Source: JAEDHM01 sp964368645 (lineage in GTDB: Bacteria > Bacillota > Clostridia > Christensenellales > CAG-1252). Taken from it: a DNA stretch of 64,000 nt. Shown here piece by piece: positions 7,933-15,953 of this stretch. Where the stretch lies: contig CAYJBY010000001.1 in assembly GCA_964368645.1 (NCBI GenBank), positions 124,001 through 188,000 of the forward strand. The letters run 5' to 3'. A model generated the notes under the pieces. That model did no database searches, was not told the DNA's origin, and saw only the letters and a program-made list of their open reading frames with translations. A program made the position numbers and the translations under genes. Position 1 is the stretch's first letter. The number at the start of each line of letters is the position of its first letter.

Positions 7933-10202
7933 TATGCAGTCGCCCCCTTTGCCGCTTCAAAAGCGGCTGTAACTTCTTCCGCGGACTGATAGCCCGAGGT
8001 TCCGCCGTCCATAGCCTCGCTGAAAGAGGTGCCGCCGAAAAGGTCGGAGGACAGCACGGAGCCTATGCCGAAAGCGGCGTTGGTTTGCTTTAGATAGCAG
8101 TTAGCAGAGGAGGAGGAACGTCCGTAAATCAACCAGCCGCATATACCTCCGATATAATAACCTGCTGAGTTATCGGTGGCGTAACTGCAATACGATGCGG
8201 ATTTTTGAACCGCGCCGTTGTTGTATCCCACCACACCGCCGATTAGGGCGGTGGCGTTTTCGGCGGCGGTGGCGGTAGCCTTAACCGCACCCTGCGCCGA
8301 GCTAAGCTCCACCGTTGCCAGCATATACTGCCAACCCACGGTTATATAGTAATTATACGCCGCCACGCCCCCTGCATAGGCAGTGTCGCCGGCAGTCGCC
8401 GTAACGCTCGCGTTGCTGACGCATTCTCCGACGTAATAGTAATTTACACCCGTAACACCGCCGCTTAAGCTCACGCCGTTGCCTACGCTCGTTACCGCGC
8501 CCTTGTTTGCGGACTTGATAAGATTGCCGCCCATATCGGTTTCCGCGTCGTAGTGGTTGATTGCGGTCAAGCCGCCTGCGATAGACTCGATAGAACCGTC
8601 AGAGGCGATAGAGCCGTGATTTTCGCTATCGGTGATAAGTCCGTAGTTAAGCGTTGCCGCGCCTGCGGAATAGGCGAGTCTAAGACACTTGCCCTCTACG
8701 TTGCCGCGGTTTTCGCTATCGGTGATTTTGCCCTTGCTTGTAACGGTAAGTCCGCCTGCCAAGCATTGAAGACCTGCTTTCTCGTCGGGGGTTTCCGACA
8801 AACTCGCTTGGTTGTCGCCTTTTATCGTTCCGTTATTGACGCAAGCGGTCATCGTTCCGTTATGGGTAGCGGTAATTCCCGCTACTATAACCGCCGCGCC
8901 GACAGAGGTTTCCAACCGATTAAGCGTTGCGGACAGCGCACCGTTATTAACGCAGTTGTTCAGGGTGCCGTTATTGGTAAGCGCGATACCCGCCACGTTG
9001 GGATTCCACCCGATTTGAGTGGAAGTTTGAGTTATAGCCGCGCCGCTGACGCAACCGTCTATAACGCCTTTTTCTCCGTTTTCCTTAGCTATTCCGCTCA
9101 CGTCAGCGCTGTCCGTTGTCAGCCGTGACGTATCGGTGATAACGCAGTTCTTGACCGTACCCGTGTTGATTCCCGTCAAGCCGCATAAAAACACGTCGCC
9201 CTTACCGTTGCCGCTCAAGGTGACGACAGCGTCAACCGTGCAATCGGTAATAGTGCCCTTATTCTCATAGACGAAGCAGGCAAAGCAGGTATCGCCCTCG
9301 CTCTTATCAGCTACCGCGGCGGAAAGGACAACCCCCACCGACGCCAGCTCGCCCTCGTTGACGGTAATCACCGCGCCGTAATTCTCGGAAAAGCCTATAT
9401 CGCCGCCGAGCTTAAAGTTAATATCAAACAATTTTCCCGTAACCTTTTCCGCAAAAACGCCTTTCAGCGTAACGGTTTTGCCGTTGCCGTCAAGGTTCCC
9501 TACGAAGCCGTCAAGTGGCTCGTCAAGAGTCAAATCCTTTTGCAAAAGATAATAACCCTCGTGAGAAGCGGCGTATTCAAGCTGTGCCGCCGTGGTTATA
9601 AGAAAAGGATTTTGCTCCGTACCGCCGCCGTAGCTTTGGGGGAGTATGGTCATCAGTAACACCGCCGCCACCAAAAGTAAGACGGAAAAAGCGCAGGAGA
9701 TAGTCACAAAGGCGCGTTTCCCGACCGCGATTTTGCGGCGCGTCAGCTTGATACCCTTATCGGTAAAGGTAAGCTGTTGCCCCCACCGCATACGGTAAAC
9801 CGCCGTCAGCCTTTCCTTAATCGCCTCGTCCTTATACAGGAGGTTATAACGGGAGCGAAGATACTCGTCCTCGCCCAGTACGGCAAGCATTTCAAGGGGA
9901 GTAATGGGGTTCCTGCCGAGAGCGTAGAACCTAAGCTCTCTGCCGCAACGCTTGCGGAAGTCGGAATACATACGGTAATCCTCCTCCATCGCCACGTAAT
10001 CGCTTACGGCGGCAAGCTCCCTTTCGTATGCCTTGACAATGTTTTTACTGCGGTAAAGATAGCAAAGGGAGAGCAAAGGGAAACGCCCGTAGCGCAAGGC
10101 ACGGGTATTCGCGCTTTTTATATACCGTCCGAAGAGAACGGGATCGTCCGTGACTATGGCGCGGTAAACCGCCTCGTAGCCCTCTCTTTCCTTTTCGTCC
10201 AT
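7932..10202 (-). CDS. Single-pass membrane protein with GLUG-type repeat ectodomain
   Basis: A 756-aa protein. Residues 1-160 form a charged, mostly helical and probably cytoplasmic domain. One membrane helix spans about 165-187. From about 195 the chain resembles cell-surface repeat proteins: an entry motif GGTEQNPFLITTAAQLEYAA, then roughly ten to twelve GLUG-like units such as AGIALTNNGTLNNCVNNG, AGITATHNGTMTACVNNG and IGGVVGYNNGAVQKS, which usually fold as a right-handed beta-solenoid. The predicted topology is N-in, repeats outside, and there is no LPXTG anchor. It is the third gene of a minus-strand unit, sharing one base with the coiled-coil gene before it and the small membrane gene after it. 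Ectodomain function is unknown; adhesion or envelope sensing are inferences. Confidence 0.72.
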   Translation of the reverse strand: MDEKEREGYEAVYRAIVTDDPVLFGRYIKSANTRALRYGRFPLLSLCYLYRSKNIVKAYERELAAVSDYVAMEEDYRMYSDFRKRCGRELRFYALGRNPITPLEMLAVLGEDEYLRSRYNLLYKDEAIKERLTAVYRMRWGQQLTFTDKGIKLTRRKIAVGKRAFVTISCAFSVLLLVAAVLLMTILPQSYGGGTEQNPFLITTAAQLEYAASHEGYYLLQKDLTLDEPLDGFVGNLDGNGKTVTLKGVFAEKVTGKLFDINFKLGGDIGFSENYGAVITVNEGELASVGVVLSAAVADKSEGDTCFACFVYENKGTITDCTVDAVVTLSGNGKGDVFLCGLTGINTGTVKNCVITDTSRLTTDSADVSGIAKENGEKGVIDGCVSGAAITQTSTQIGWNPNVAGIALTNNGTLNNCVNNGALSATLNRLETSVGAAVIVAGITATHNGTMTACVNNGTIKGDNQASLSETPDEKAGLQCLAGGLTVTSKGKITDSENRGNVEGKCLRLAYSAGAATLNYGLITDSENHGSIASDGSIESIAGGLTAINHYDAETDMGGNLIKSANKGAVTSVGNGVSLSGGVTGVNYYYVGECVSNASVTATAGDTAYAGGVAAYNYYITVGWQYMLATVELSSAQGAVKATATAAENATALIGGVVGYNNGAVQKSASYCSYATDNSAGYYIGGICGWLIYGRSSSSANCYLKQTNAAFGIGSVLSSDLFGGTSFSEAMDGGTSGYQSAEEVTAAFEAAKGATA

Positions 10203-10912
10203 TATTTTTTCACCTTGACCTTACGGCTTTCCGCCCACCTGTCCAACATCTCGAAAAGGTATATTTCGTTGACGTCGTTCTGTTCCACCACCGACTTGAT
10301 AAGACGGTTAGTGTCCTGATAGGTAACGACCAAGCGTTCCAAGGTGGAATTCTGATCGTTGAGTATTCTGACAAGCTCCTCGTTGCCTTTTTTGATTTCC
10401 GCTATTTCGCCGCCGTTGTCGGACAGAGCCTTGGCAACGTCCTGATTGATAAACTCCGCAACCTTCTGTACGTTGCCGTTATAGCTGTCAAGGGTGCGTT
10501 CCAGTTCCTTGAGGTTGTAGCCCTTTTTCTTCTCCTCGATAACGCCGTCCAGCTTGCCGATTTGCTCCTCGGCGCGTTTTTCCAGCTCGTCCACCGCCTT
10601 GATTTTGGCTTCCGTCTTCTCGAAAACCTCCAAAACGCCCTCCACGCCCTTAACGTAGCGTTCCGCGGAAACCGCGAACTTGTCTATACGCGAGGAAAGG
10701 TCGGTTGCCTTAGCCGATTGATTGGAAAGGGTATCGTAAATGCTTTGGAGCTTGCCCTGAACGTCACTGCCGAAAGCGGTGTTAAGGGCGGCGATATCCC
10801 CCTTGAGGGAGTCGTAGGTATCGGCAAAGCTATGCAGGTTAGCCTGCACGGGAGTAAGCAAATCCCTATACGCTCTAAACGCTTCTATCAGCTCCTTAAT
10901 CTCGTTATCCAT
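10202..10912 (-). CDS. Coiled-coil protein coupled to the helicase
   Basis: A 236-aa soluble, almost wholly helical protein with heptad-like spacing across about residues 40-210 and a short basic tail (ESRKVKVKK). There is no signal peptide or membrane helix. It overlaps the helicase gene by 8 bp upstream and the GLUG-repeat gene by one base downstream, which argues for fixed stoichiometry. GGAGA lies 6 nt before its ATG. The family is not recognised. Its central position suggests it could bridge the helicase and the cytoplasmic domain of the membrane protein; that is inference only. Confidence 0.7.
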   Translation of the reverse strand: MDNEIKELIEAFRAYRDLLTPVQANLHSFADTYDSLKGDIAALNTAFGSDVQGKLQSIYDTLSNQSAKATDLSSRIDKFAVSAERYVKGVEGVLEVFEKTEAKIKAVDELEKRAEEQIGKLDGVIEEKKKGYNLKELERTLDSYNGNVQKVAEFINQDVAKALSDNGGEIAEIKKGNEELVRILNDQNSTLERLVVTYQDTNRLIKSVVEQNDVNEIYLFEMLDRWAESRKVKVKK

Positions 10913-13337
10913 TATTTTTCTCCTTTTTCTTTTTCAGCTTGGCGGCAATGGCTCTGTTATCGTTCAAAAGCCGCAGAGCCTCCTCCTTAACCGTTTCGGC
11001 AATCAGCCGTCTGGCTTCGCCGTTTTGTTCCAAATCCCCGTAAAAGCGAACCACGTCGCCGTTAAGTCCCGTGCCTTCCTCGGCAGAGGTGGCGTCCAAA
11101 AGCTGTATAAGCTGTTCGTCGCCCGACATCACGAACATACGCTTGGCTTCCTCGATTATGCCCTTTTCCCAAAGCTCCACACCTGCGCGGCGGTACTCGC
11201 CCTTGTTCACCAGTCTTTCGTAAATATCCACACGGGTAAGCTGGCGCATTCTGGTACGGTCGTCGGTAAGCTTTTCCGCGCTGAAACGGGCGTTGCCGTA
11301 CTGACCGAGTTTCAGGAACTGCTCCACGCGCTCCATCAACTCGTCCTGATCCAACTCAGGCTTATCGACTACAGCGGTAAGGCTGTTGAACGCCTGCTCC
11401 GCAGTCATCGGCTCAAAGCTCTTAAAAAAGCCGTTAAACAGGGGAATTTCCGCCGATTCGCTCACGAAAAGGTTGACTCTCGCACGGGAAACACCCACGT
11501 AAAAGAGGTTGAAATAGTAGCGGTAAACAGAGTTTTCGTCCGCGGTTTTGCGATTGACGGAAGACCTTGTCAAAGCCTCCCATTCCCTCTTGTTATCGGA
11601 TAGCAAATCGTAGAGAATAACCGTTTCCCTCTCCAAGCCCTTAACCTCGGAAACGGTAAGTATTTCCTGCCGTTTGAAGAGCTTGCGCAGTTTTTCCTTC
11701 TTCGCCGCACTGCCCACTATAAGGGTGAAGTTATCAAAATTTTCAGCCGCGACCTTTTCCGCGAAGCCCCTTTCACGGACGAAAGCGGTACAGGCTTTTG
11801 CCTCGCTGTCCACGCTTTTTCCCTGCAAAACGAAGCTGTGCGTGCCGAAAACCGAGGCGTTAAGCTCGCCCAAGCCGTTGATAATATCGGCAATTTTCGC
11901 CGCGCTCCTGTAATTGTGGGTAAGCTCAGCCGCCGCAGAGGAGATTTCCTTACGGAACAGAAGCCTTTTCAGGTAGGCGAAGGAAAAATACGAGGGATTA
12001 ATCATTTGAAGCGCGTCACCCACGCAAAACATACGGCGGCAAAGGGCTTTCAGCAGGCAGAGATTGATTTGCGTCATATCCTGCACCTCGTCCGCGATAA
12101 GGAGAGAGTAATCGCAAAGCTCCGCCCCCGAGGTAAGCAGTTCTCTGGACATAGCGTTATTGTCGGTAAGTCCGTTTTTCGCCAAGTGTGCGTAGTAATC
12201 CCGATACAGCGACCAAATAACCTCGCATTCCTGACGGCTGAAACCCGAGCCGCGCAGAGCCGCATAGGACTCGGCGGTGGGCGTTTTTGAGTAATCGGTG
12301 GGATCGCCCCAGCCCGACAGCATACCGTAAAGCTCCTTATAAAGCACCTCGGCAGGATACTGTTTCAGCTTTTCCAGTCTGCCGTAAAGACGGTTTTTCG
12401 GATTGGCAAGGTATTTAATGAAATAATCCTCGTTTGCAACCGTGGGAGTTTTGCCTGTTTTCGCGGCGTAAATATCGGCAATAAGCATATAATCCACGCG
12501 GCTTGTCAGGAAGTCGGCGATACGCTTAATCTTGGCGACGATATTCTCCTCGTCGTCCGCGCCGATATACACCCCGAGCTTGTTTTCCACCGCTTTTTTG
12601 CGGTATTTGTCGGCAAAAATCACCTTGCCTGCGTCGTATTCCTCGACGAATCGGGTAAGGTTGCGCCTGAATATATCCAAACGGTTCTTGGTATCTATCA
12701 AAAGTCCTCTGGAAAAGGTGGTGTAAAGCACCTTGCCGACGTACTCTCTGCAAGCGGCAAAAACGATTTTGTCCACGCATACGTTGGTTTTTCCGCTGCC
12801 TGCCGCGCCCTGCACCAGCACGTTGCGATCCTCAAGCTCCACCAAGGCTCTCTGCTCCGCGTTCAAAAGAGGGAAATTAACGCCCGAAGCGTTAGTAAGG
12901 CGGTACAGCTTGGAAAAATCCTTTTCGGAGGGCAGTAGGGTAGTGGGGGTAATTATGAAGTCAACGGTTTTGTGAGCGGCTAAGTAGCCCGTAACCCTTA
13001 AATCGTTGCGTAAAAACTCTCCCTCGGAGCTTTCGTAACGGAAAAAAATTATATCGGAGGGCGAAACCTCCGCGGAGTTAAGCTGTGAACCGAAACGGAA
13101 AAAAACCGCGTGCTTGCCGTCCTTCGTGACTGCCTTTACGCAATCGGCGGCGGCGACCTTGGCGGTCAAAGCCTTCAACTCGTCCAACCGAAGAATAACG
13201 GCTTCGGCGAGCTTCGACAAGAGAATATCCAAATCCAGAACTCTGGCGGTATCCTTGATTAATTTTTCGGTTTTACGGATTAGACATTTACCCGAAAGAA
13301 CGGTCTTGTCGGTTTCCGCGGTCAAAACAGTCTGCAT
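10905..13337 (-). CDS. UvrD/Rep-like superfamily 1 helicase
   Basis: An 810-aa protein with a complete set of SF1 motifs: Walker A GAAGSGKT (177-184), Walker B DEVQD (416-420), motif III around CVGDALQMI (438-445), the NYRS motif (475-478), motif V TVSEVKGLE (561-569) and motif VI FYVGVSRAR (612-620). Residues 1-150 carry a non-standard N-terminal domain and residues 640-790 a helical C-terminal region reminiscent of tetratricopeptide-like repeats. It does not look like the housekeeping UvrD, PcrA, RecB or AddA: the DEVQD box, YTTFSRGL segment and end domains are atypical. It should couple ATP hydrolysis to movement on DNA or RNA. It heads four overlapping genes; the substrate is unknown and nothing nuclease-like is visible. 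Confidence 0.85.
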   Translation of the reverse strand: MQTVLTAETDKTVLSGKCLIRKTEKLIKDTARVLDLDILLSKLAEAVILRLDELKALTAKVAAADCVKAVTKDGKHAVFFRFGSQLNSAEVSPSDIIFFRYESSEGEFLRNDLRVTGYLAAHKTVDFIITPTTLLPSEKDFSKLYRLTNASGVNFPLLNAEQRALVELEDRNVLVQGAAGSGKTNVCVDKIVFAACREYVGKVLYTTFSRGLLIDTKNRLDIFRRNLTRFVEEYDAGKVIFADKYRKKAVENKLGVYIGADDEENIVAKIKRIADFLTSRVDYMLIADIYAAKTGKTPTVANEDYFIKYLANPKNRLYGRLEKLKQYPAEVLYKELYGMLSGWGDPTDYSKTPTAESYAALRGSGFSRQECEVIWSLYRDYYAHLAKNGLTDNNAMSRELLTSGAELCDYSLLIADEVQDMTQINLCLLKALCRRMFCVGDALQMINPSYFSFAYLKRLLFRKEISSAAAELTHNYRSAAKIADIINGLGELNASVFGTHSFVLQGKSVDSEAKACTAFVRERGFAEKVAAENFDNFTLIVGSAAKKEKLRKLFKRQEILTVSEVKGLERETVILYDLLSDNKREWEALTRSSVNRKTADENSVYRYYFNLFYVGVSRARVNLFVSESAEIPLFNGFFKSFEPMTAEQAFNSLTAVVDKPELDQDELMERVEQFLKLGQYGNARFSAEKLTDDRTRMRQLTRVDIYERLVNKGEYRRAGVELWEKGIIEEAKRMFVMSGDEQLIQLLDATSAEEGTGLNGDVVRFYGDLEQNGEARRLIAETVKEEALRLLNDNRAIAAKLKKKKEKNNG

Positions 13338-13353
13338 AATACCTCTTACCGTT

Positions 13354-13359
13354 ATTATA
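13354..13359 (-). promoter_or_regulatory. Possible internal promoter (-10 box) of the helicase gene
   Basis: TATAAT on the minus strand, with a weak -35-like TTAAGG 19 nt upstream. The predicted start is about 10 nt before the ATG at 13337. If used, the helicase genes could be transcribed separately from the GGQ gene 56 bp upstream. Confidence 0.35.
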
Positions 13360-13393
13360 ACCTATAAACTTAAAAATTCCTTAACTTTTCGCC

Positions 13394-14416
13394 CTATTTT
13401 GCGGATAAGATGCGAATTTTTTCCTGCAAATACAATAATTTCGCAAAAAACAGTCCGCCGCCGTTCTTCAACTCCTCAACTGGAAAGCCAAGCTCGGGAA
13501 GTCTTTTGTCCGCAACCTCTCCCGAGGTATAATCGATAGTACGGATACGCTCGCCGTTTTTCGCCGTTTTTTTCGCTTCCTCCGCACCTCTTTCCTGCTC
13601 TGCGCGGTAGTACGCGGCGACTCTTTCTTTCAGCGTTTCCAAAACCCTTTCCTTGTTTTTCAGCTGAGAACGCTCGTCCTGACAGACCGCAACGATTCCC
13701 GTAGGCAGGTGCGCGGCGCGTACCGCGGTTTCCACCTTATTGATATTCTGTCCGCCTGCTCCGCCGGAGTGAAAAAGGGTGATTTCCACGTCCTTTTTGT
13801 CAAGAGTATAGGAGTCCGCTGGCAGGGGATAGGCGCAGACTCTCACCGCCGCCTTTTTACCGCCGTCATAATATGCCGCGGCGATTCCGTTCTCGTATCT
13901 GAACAGCTTGTTGGCGTTGCGCCCCTTGACCGTAAGACCGTTGGGCGCAGATTCCGCACGCAAGCCTTCCTCCGAAGCCGCCGAGGAATAAATCTTTTTC
14001 AGCTCCCTGACAAGCTCGTCGCTATCGCGCCCGACAGGGGAAAGCTCCACCTGAACGGTGCACTCCGCGCCGTCGTCCGACAAGGCGCAATCTCCTGCCG
14101 AGCCGTCGGTTAAGGCGGTTATCAGGCAATAATCCAGAATCAGCTCCTTTCTTTTAAGCAGTCTGCGCTCTTCCTTGACGTAATCCGCAAGAAGAGGATC
14201 GGTAACGGACGCCAAAGCCGCTATCTCCGCAAGAGTAGCGTTAATGCTTTTAATCAGCCCGTCCGCCTTTTCAACCGCGCGTTTTTTCTCCGTGCAGTAC
14301 ATAAGATAGGGCAGGTCGGCAGTTACCTCGGGAGCGGCGATAAGACTTTCCAACTCCTTATAGCGAAGAGGCACCGCCTCCGCAGTTTTCAATAGATACT
14401 CGGTTATTTTTTCCAC
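13394..14416 (-). CDS. Class I release-factor paralogue with GGQ but no codon-reading tripeptide
   Basis: A 340-aa protein of RF1/RF2 architecture: a helical N-terminal domain (about 1-95), a PCRF-like region, then the catalytic domain with SGGAGGQNINKVETAVR and LPTGIVAVCQDERSQLKNK. GGQ is at 221-223 in this numbering and enters the peptidyl-transferase centre to release nascent peptide. Where RF1 and RF2 carry HRVQRVPxTExxGRxHTS with the PxT or SPF reading tripeptide, this protein has the short ENGIAAAYYDGGKKAAVRV (about 175-193), so stop-codon reading should be lost or changed. The GTG start at 14416 is preferred because AGGGAGG lies 5 nt upstream; an ATG at 14437 has no site. It may act in ribosome rescue or on another ribosomal state. 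It lies just upstream of the helicase operon. Confidence 0.8.
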   Translation of the reverse strand: MEKITEYLLKTAEAVPLRYKELESLIAAPEVTADLPYLMYCTEKKRAVEKADGLIKSINATLAEIAALASVTDPLLADYVKEERRLLKRKELILDYCLITALTDGSAGDCALSDDGAECTVQVELSPVGRDSDELVRELKKIYSSAASEEGLRAESAPNGLTVKGRNANKLFRYENGIAAAYYDGGKKAAVRVCAYPLPADSYTLDKKDVEITLFHSGGAGGQNINKVETAVRAAHLPTGIVAVCQDERSQLKNKERVLETLKERVAAYYRAEQERGAEEAKKTAKNGERIRTIDYTSGEVADKRLPELGFPVEELKNGGGLFFAKLLYLQEKIRILSAK

Positions 14417-14631
14417 GCCGTCCTCCCTGCCGTCCATTATGCAACAAAAGCCGAAATTATATTATCGGCTTTCGCGTTTTCCGCTTTCAAAAGAAGCGTT
14501 ATTTATATTTTAACATATTTGCCGCTCTTATCGCGCGGTTTTTCGGAATTTGCGCGAATTAATGGTTTTTCACCGCACAACTGCCGCAGTACGGCTCGGC
14601 GGAAAAGTATTCGCGTCCTCTCCGATTCGGC

Positions 14632-14793
14632 TCAGTCCTTGGTCTTTTTGCGTTTTCTCACCGCGTCGGTAAGGATAAACTCTATCTGCCCGTTGAGAGA
14701 GCGAAAATCCTGCTCCGCCCACTCCGCCAAATCTTCCCACAGCTTTTTGGGAAGACGGAGCGGCACTTGTTTTTTATCCTTATTGTCCTCCAT
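14632..14793 (-). CDS. Arc/CopG-like ribbon-helix-helix small protein
   Basis: A 53-aa protein beginning MEDNKDKKQVPLRLPKKLWE, then a helix DLAEWAEQDFRSLNGQIEF and a basic tail. This is the pattern of Arc-type ribbon-helix-helix DNA-binding proteins (QVPLRLP strand, SLNGQIE helix turn). Small partners like this are commonly found just after SPFH-domain genes in Firmicutes, and here it starts 7 nt after the SPFH stop codon. No strong ribosome binding site precedes it, so it probably depends on translational coupling. It is a candidate autoregulator acting on the inverted repeat in the SPFH promoter. Confidence 0.75.
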   Translation of the reverse strand: MEDNKDKKQVPLRLPKKLWEDLAEWAEQDFRSLNGQIEFILTDAVRKRKKTKD

Positions 14794-14800
14794 AACGGCA

Positions 14801-15805
14801 TCAATACAAGGAACCGCTGTTGACTACTGGCTGTGCGTCCTTACTTCCGCACAAAACCACCAACAGATTACTTACCATTGCCGCTTTTCTCTCGTTGTCA
14901 AGCTCGACAATGCCATTTTCGGAAAGCTTGTCAAGAGCCATCTCAACCATACCTACCGCACCCTCGACTATCTTGATACGAGCGTCGATTATCGCCTTAG
15001 CCTGCTGTCTTTGCAGCATTGCCGCCGCGATTTCGGGAGCGTAAGCAAGGTGCGCGATACGCGCTTCGATAATCTCTATACCGGCAAGCTCCACCTTCTG
15101 CTGAAGCTCCACCTTAAGCACCTCGGCGATTTCCTGCGCACTGCCTCTTAAAGACTTCTCGTCGCCGGCTTCACTGACGTCGTAAGGATACTGCCTTGCC
15201 ACGTGACGGATTGCCGCGTCGGTTTGAGAGGAAATATAATTAACGTAGTTATCCACGTTGAATACCGCCTTGGCGGTGTCCTTAATACGCCAAATAACGA
15301 TAACGCCGATTTCGATAGGATTGCCTTCCTCGTCGTTGACCTTCTGAATCTTGTTGTCCAGCGTCATAGCTTTAAGGGAGAGCTTGCGGCTGTAGGAAGC
15401 TATTACTTCCTTTTCCTCCGCGTTCTTCGCCTTCGCGCTTGCCGCCATCTGTTGCATCATTGCCTGACCTGCCGCAGGATTAAATACCGTGCAGAAAGGG
15501 TTTACCCAGAAAAATCCGTCCCTTGCGATAGTACCGAAATACTTTCCGAAAAGGGTAAGCACCACGGCCTCGTTAGGTCTCATTATCTTAAAGCCGGAGG
15601 AGAGCAGGGGAAGCACCACAGCAAAAATCACCACTGCGAAAGCTATCATTACCGCGCTGTTTCTCGTACCGCCGATAACCGCAAGCACGATACCGACGAC
15701 AACCAACGCCACCACCGCGAAAAACATAGCATATCCGTTAGCAGGCGTAATCAGTTTTTCCCTGACGTCCTTGTTCAACTCGTTTTTATTAATCGTTTCA
15801 CTCAT
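14801..15805 (-). CDS. SPFH/Band 7 domain membrane protein
   Basis: A 334-aa protein with two adjacent N-terminal membrane helices (about 24-46 and 51-71), then an SPFH (stomatin/prohibitin/flotillin) domain starting at SGFKIMRPNEAVVLTLFGKY and continuing through IGVIVIWRIKDTAKAVFNV, and a helical region with AAAMLQRQQAKAIIDARIKIVEGA typical of the oligomerising coiled coil. Family members form membrane scaffolds and microdomains. The start is fixed by GGAGGGA about 6 nt upstream. It is followed by the small Arc-like gene, forming a two-gene unit. Confidence 0.88.
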   Translation of the reverse strand: MSETINKNELNKDVREKLITPANGYAMFFAVVALVVVGIVLAVIGGTRNSAVMIAFAVVIFAVVLPLLSSGFKIMRPNEAVVLTLFGKYFGTIARDGFFWVNPFCTVFNPAAGQAMMQQMAASAKAKNAEEKEVIASYSRKLSLKAMTLDNKIQKVNDEEGNPIEIGVIVIWRIKDTAKAVFNVDNYVNYISSQTDAAIRHVARQYPYDVSEAGDEKSLRGSAQEIAEVLKVELQQKVELAGIEIIEARIAHLAYAPEIAAAMLQRQQAKAIIDARIKIVEGAVGMVEMALDKLSENGIVELDNERKAAMVSNLLVVLCGSKDAQPVVNSGSLY

Positions 15806-15843
15806 AAAAAATCCCTCCTAAAGTGAATTTCTAGCTATTATTA

Positions 15844-15872
15844 TGATATCATTTCGATATCACTTCTGTCAA
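15844..15872 (-). promoter_or_regulatory. SPFH-Arc promoter with overlapping inverted-repeat operator
   Basis: On the minus strand, TTGACA (15867-15872) is followed 18 nt later by TATCAT (15843-15848). A perfect inverted repeat TGATATC-N5-GATATCA (15844-15862) covers the -10 box and most of the spacer. Its position suits a repressor, possibly the ribbon-helix-helix protein encoded in the same unit. Confidence 0.55.
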
Positions 15873-15892
15873 CGGCTTTTCAAAAATAATTC

Positions 15893-15921
15893 TTGCCTTT
15901 GCGCCGCGCTTGTGTTATATT
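15893..15921 (+). promoter_or_regulatory. Promoter of gltX
   Basis: TTGCCT (15893-15898), a 17-nt spacer and TATATT (15916-15921). AGAGGT (15943-15948) is the ribosome binding site. Confidence 0.6.
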
Positions 15922-15953
15922 GATAAGGAATTATTTATAATAGAGGTATTACT

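Noticed and set aside
10905..13337. Gabija- or AddAB-type defence helicase
   Set aside because: No OLD-type nuclease/ATPase partner (GajA) nor RecB-like nuclease domain is present, so a known label is not justified; kept as an unassigned helicase.
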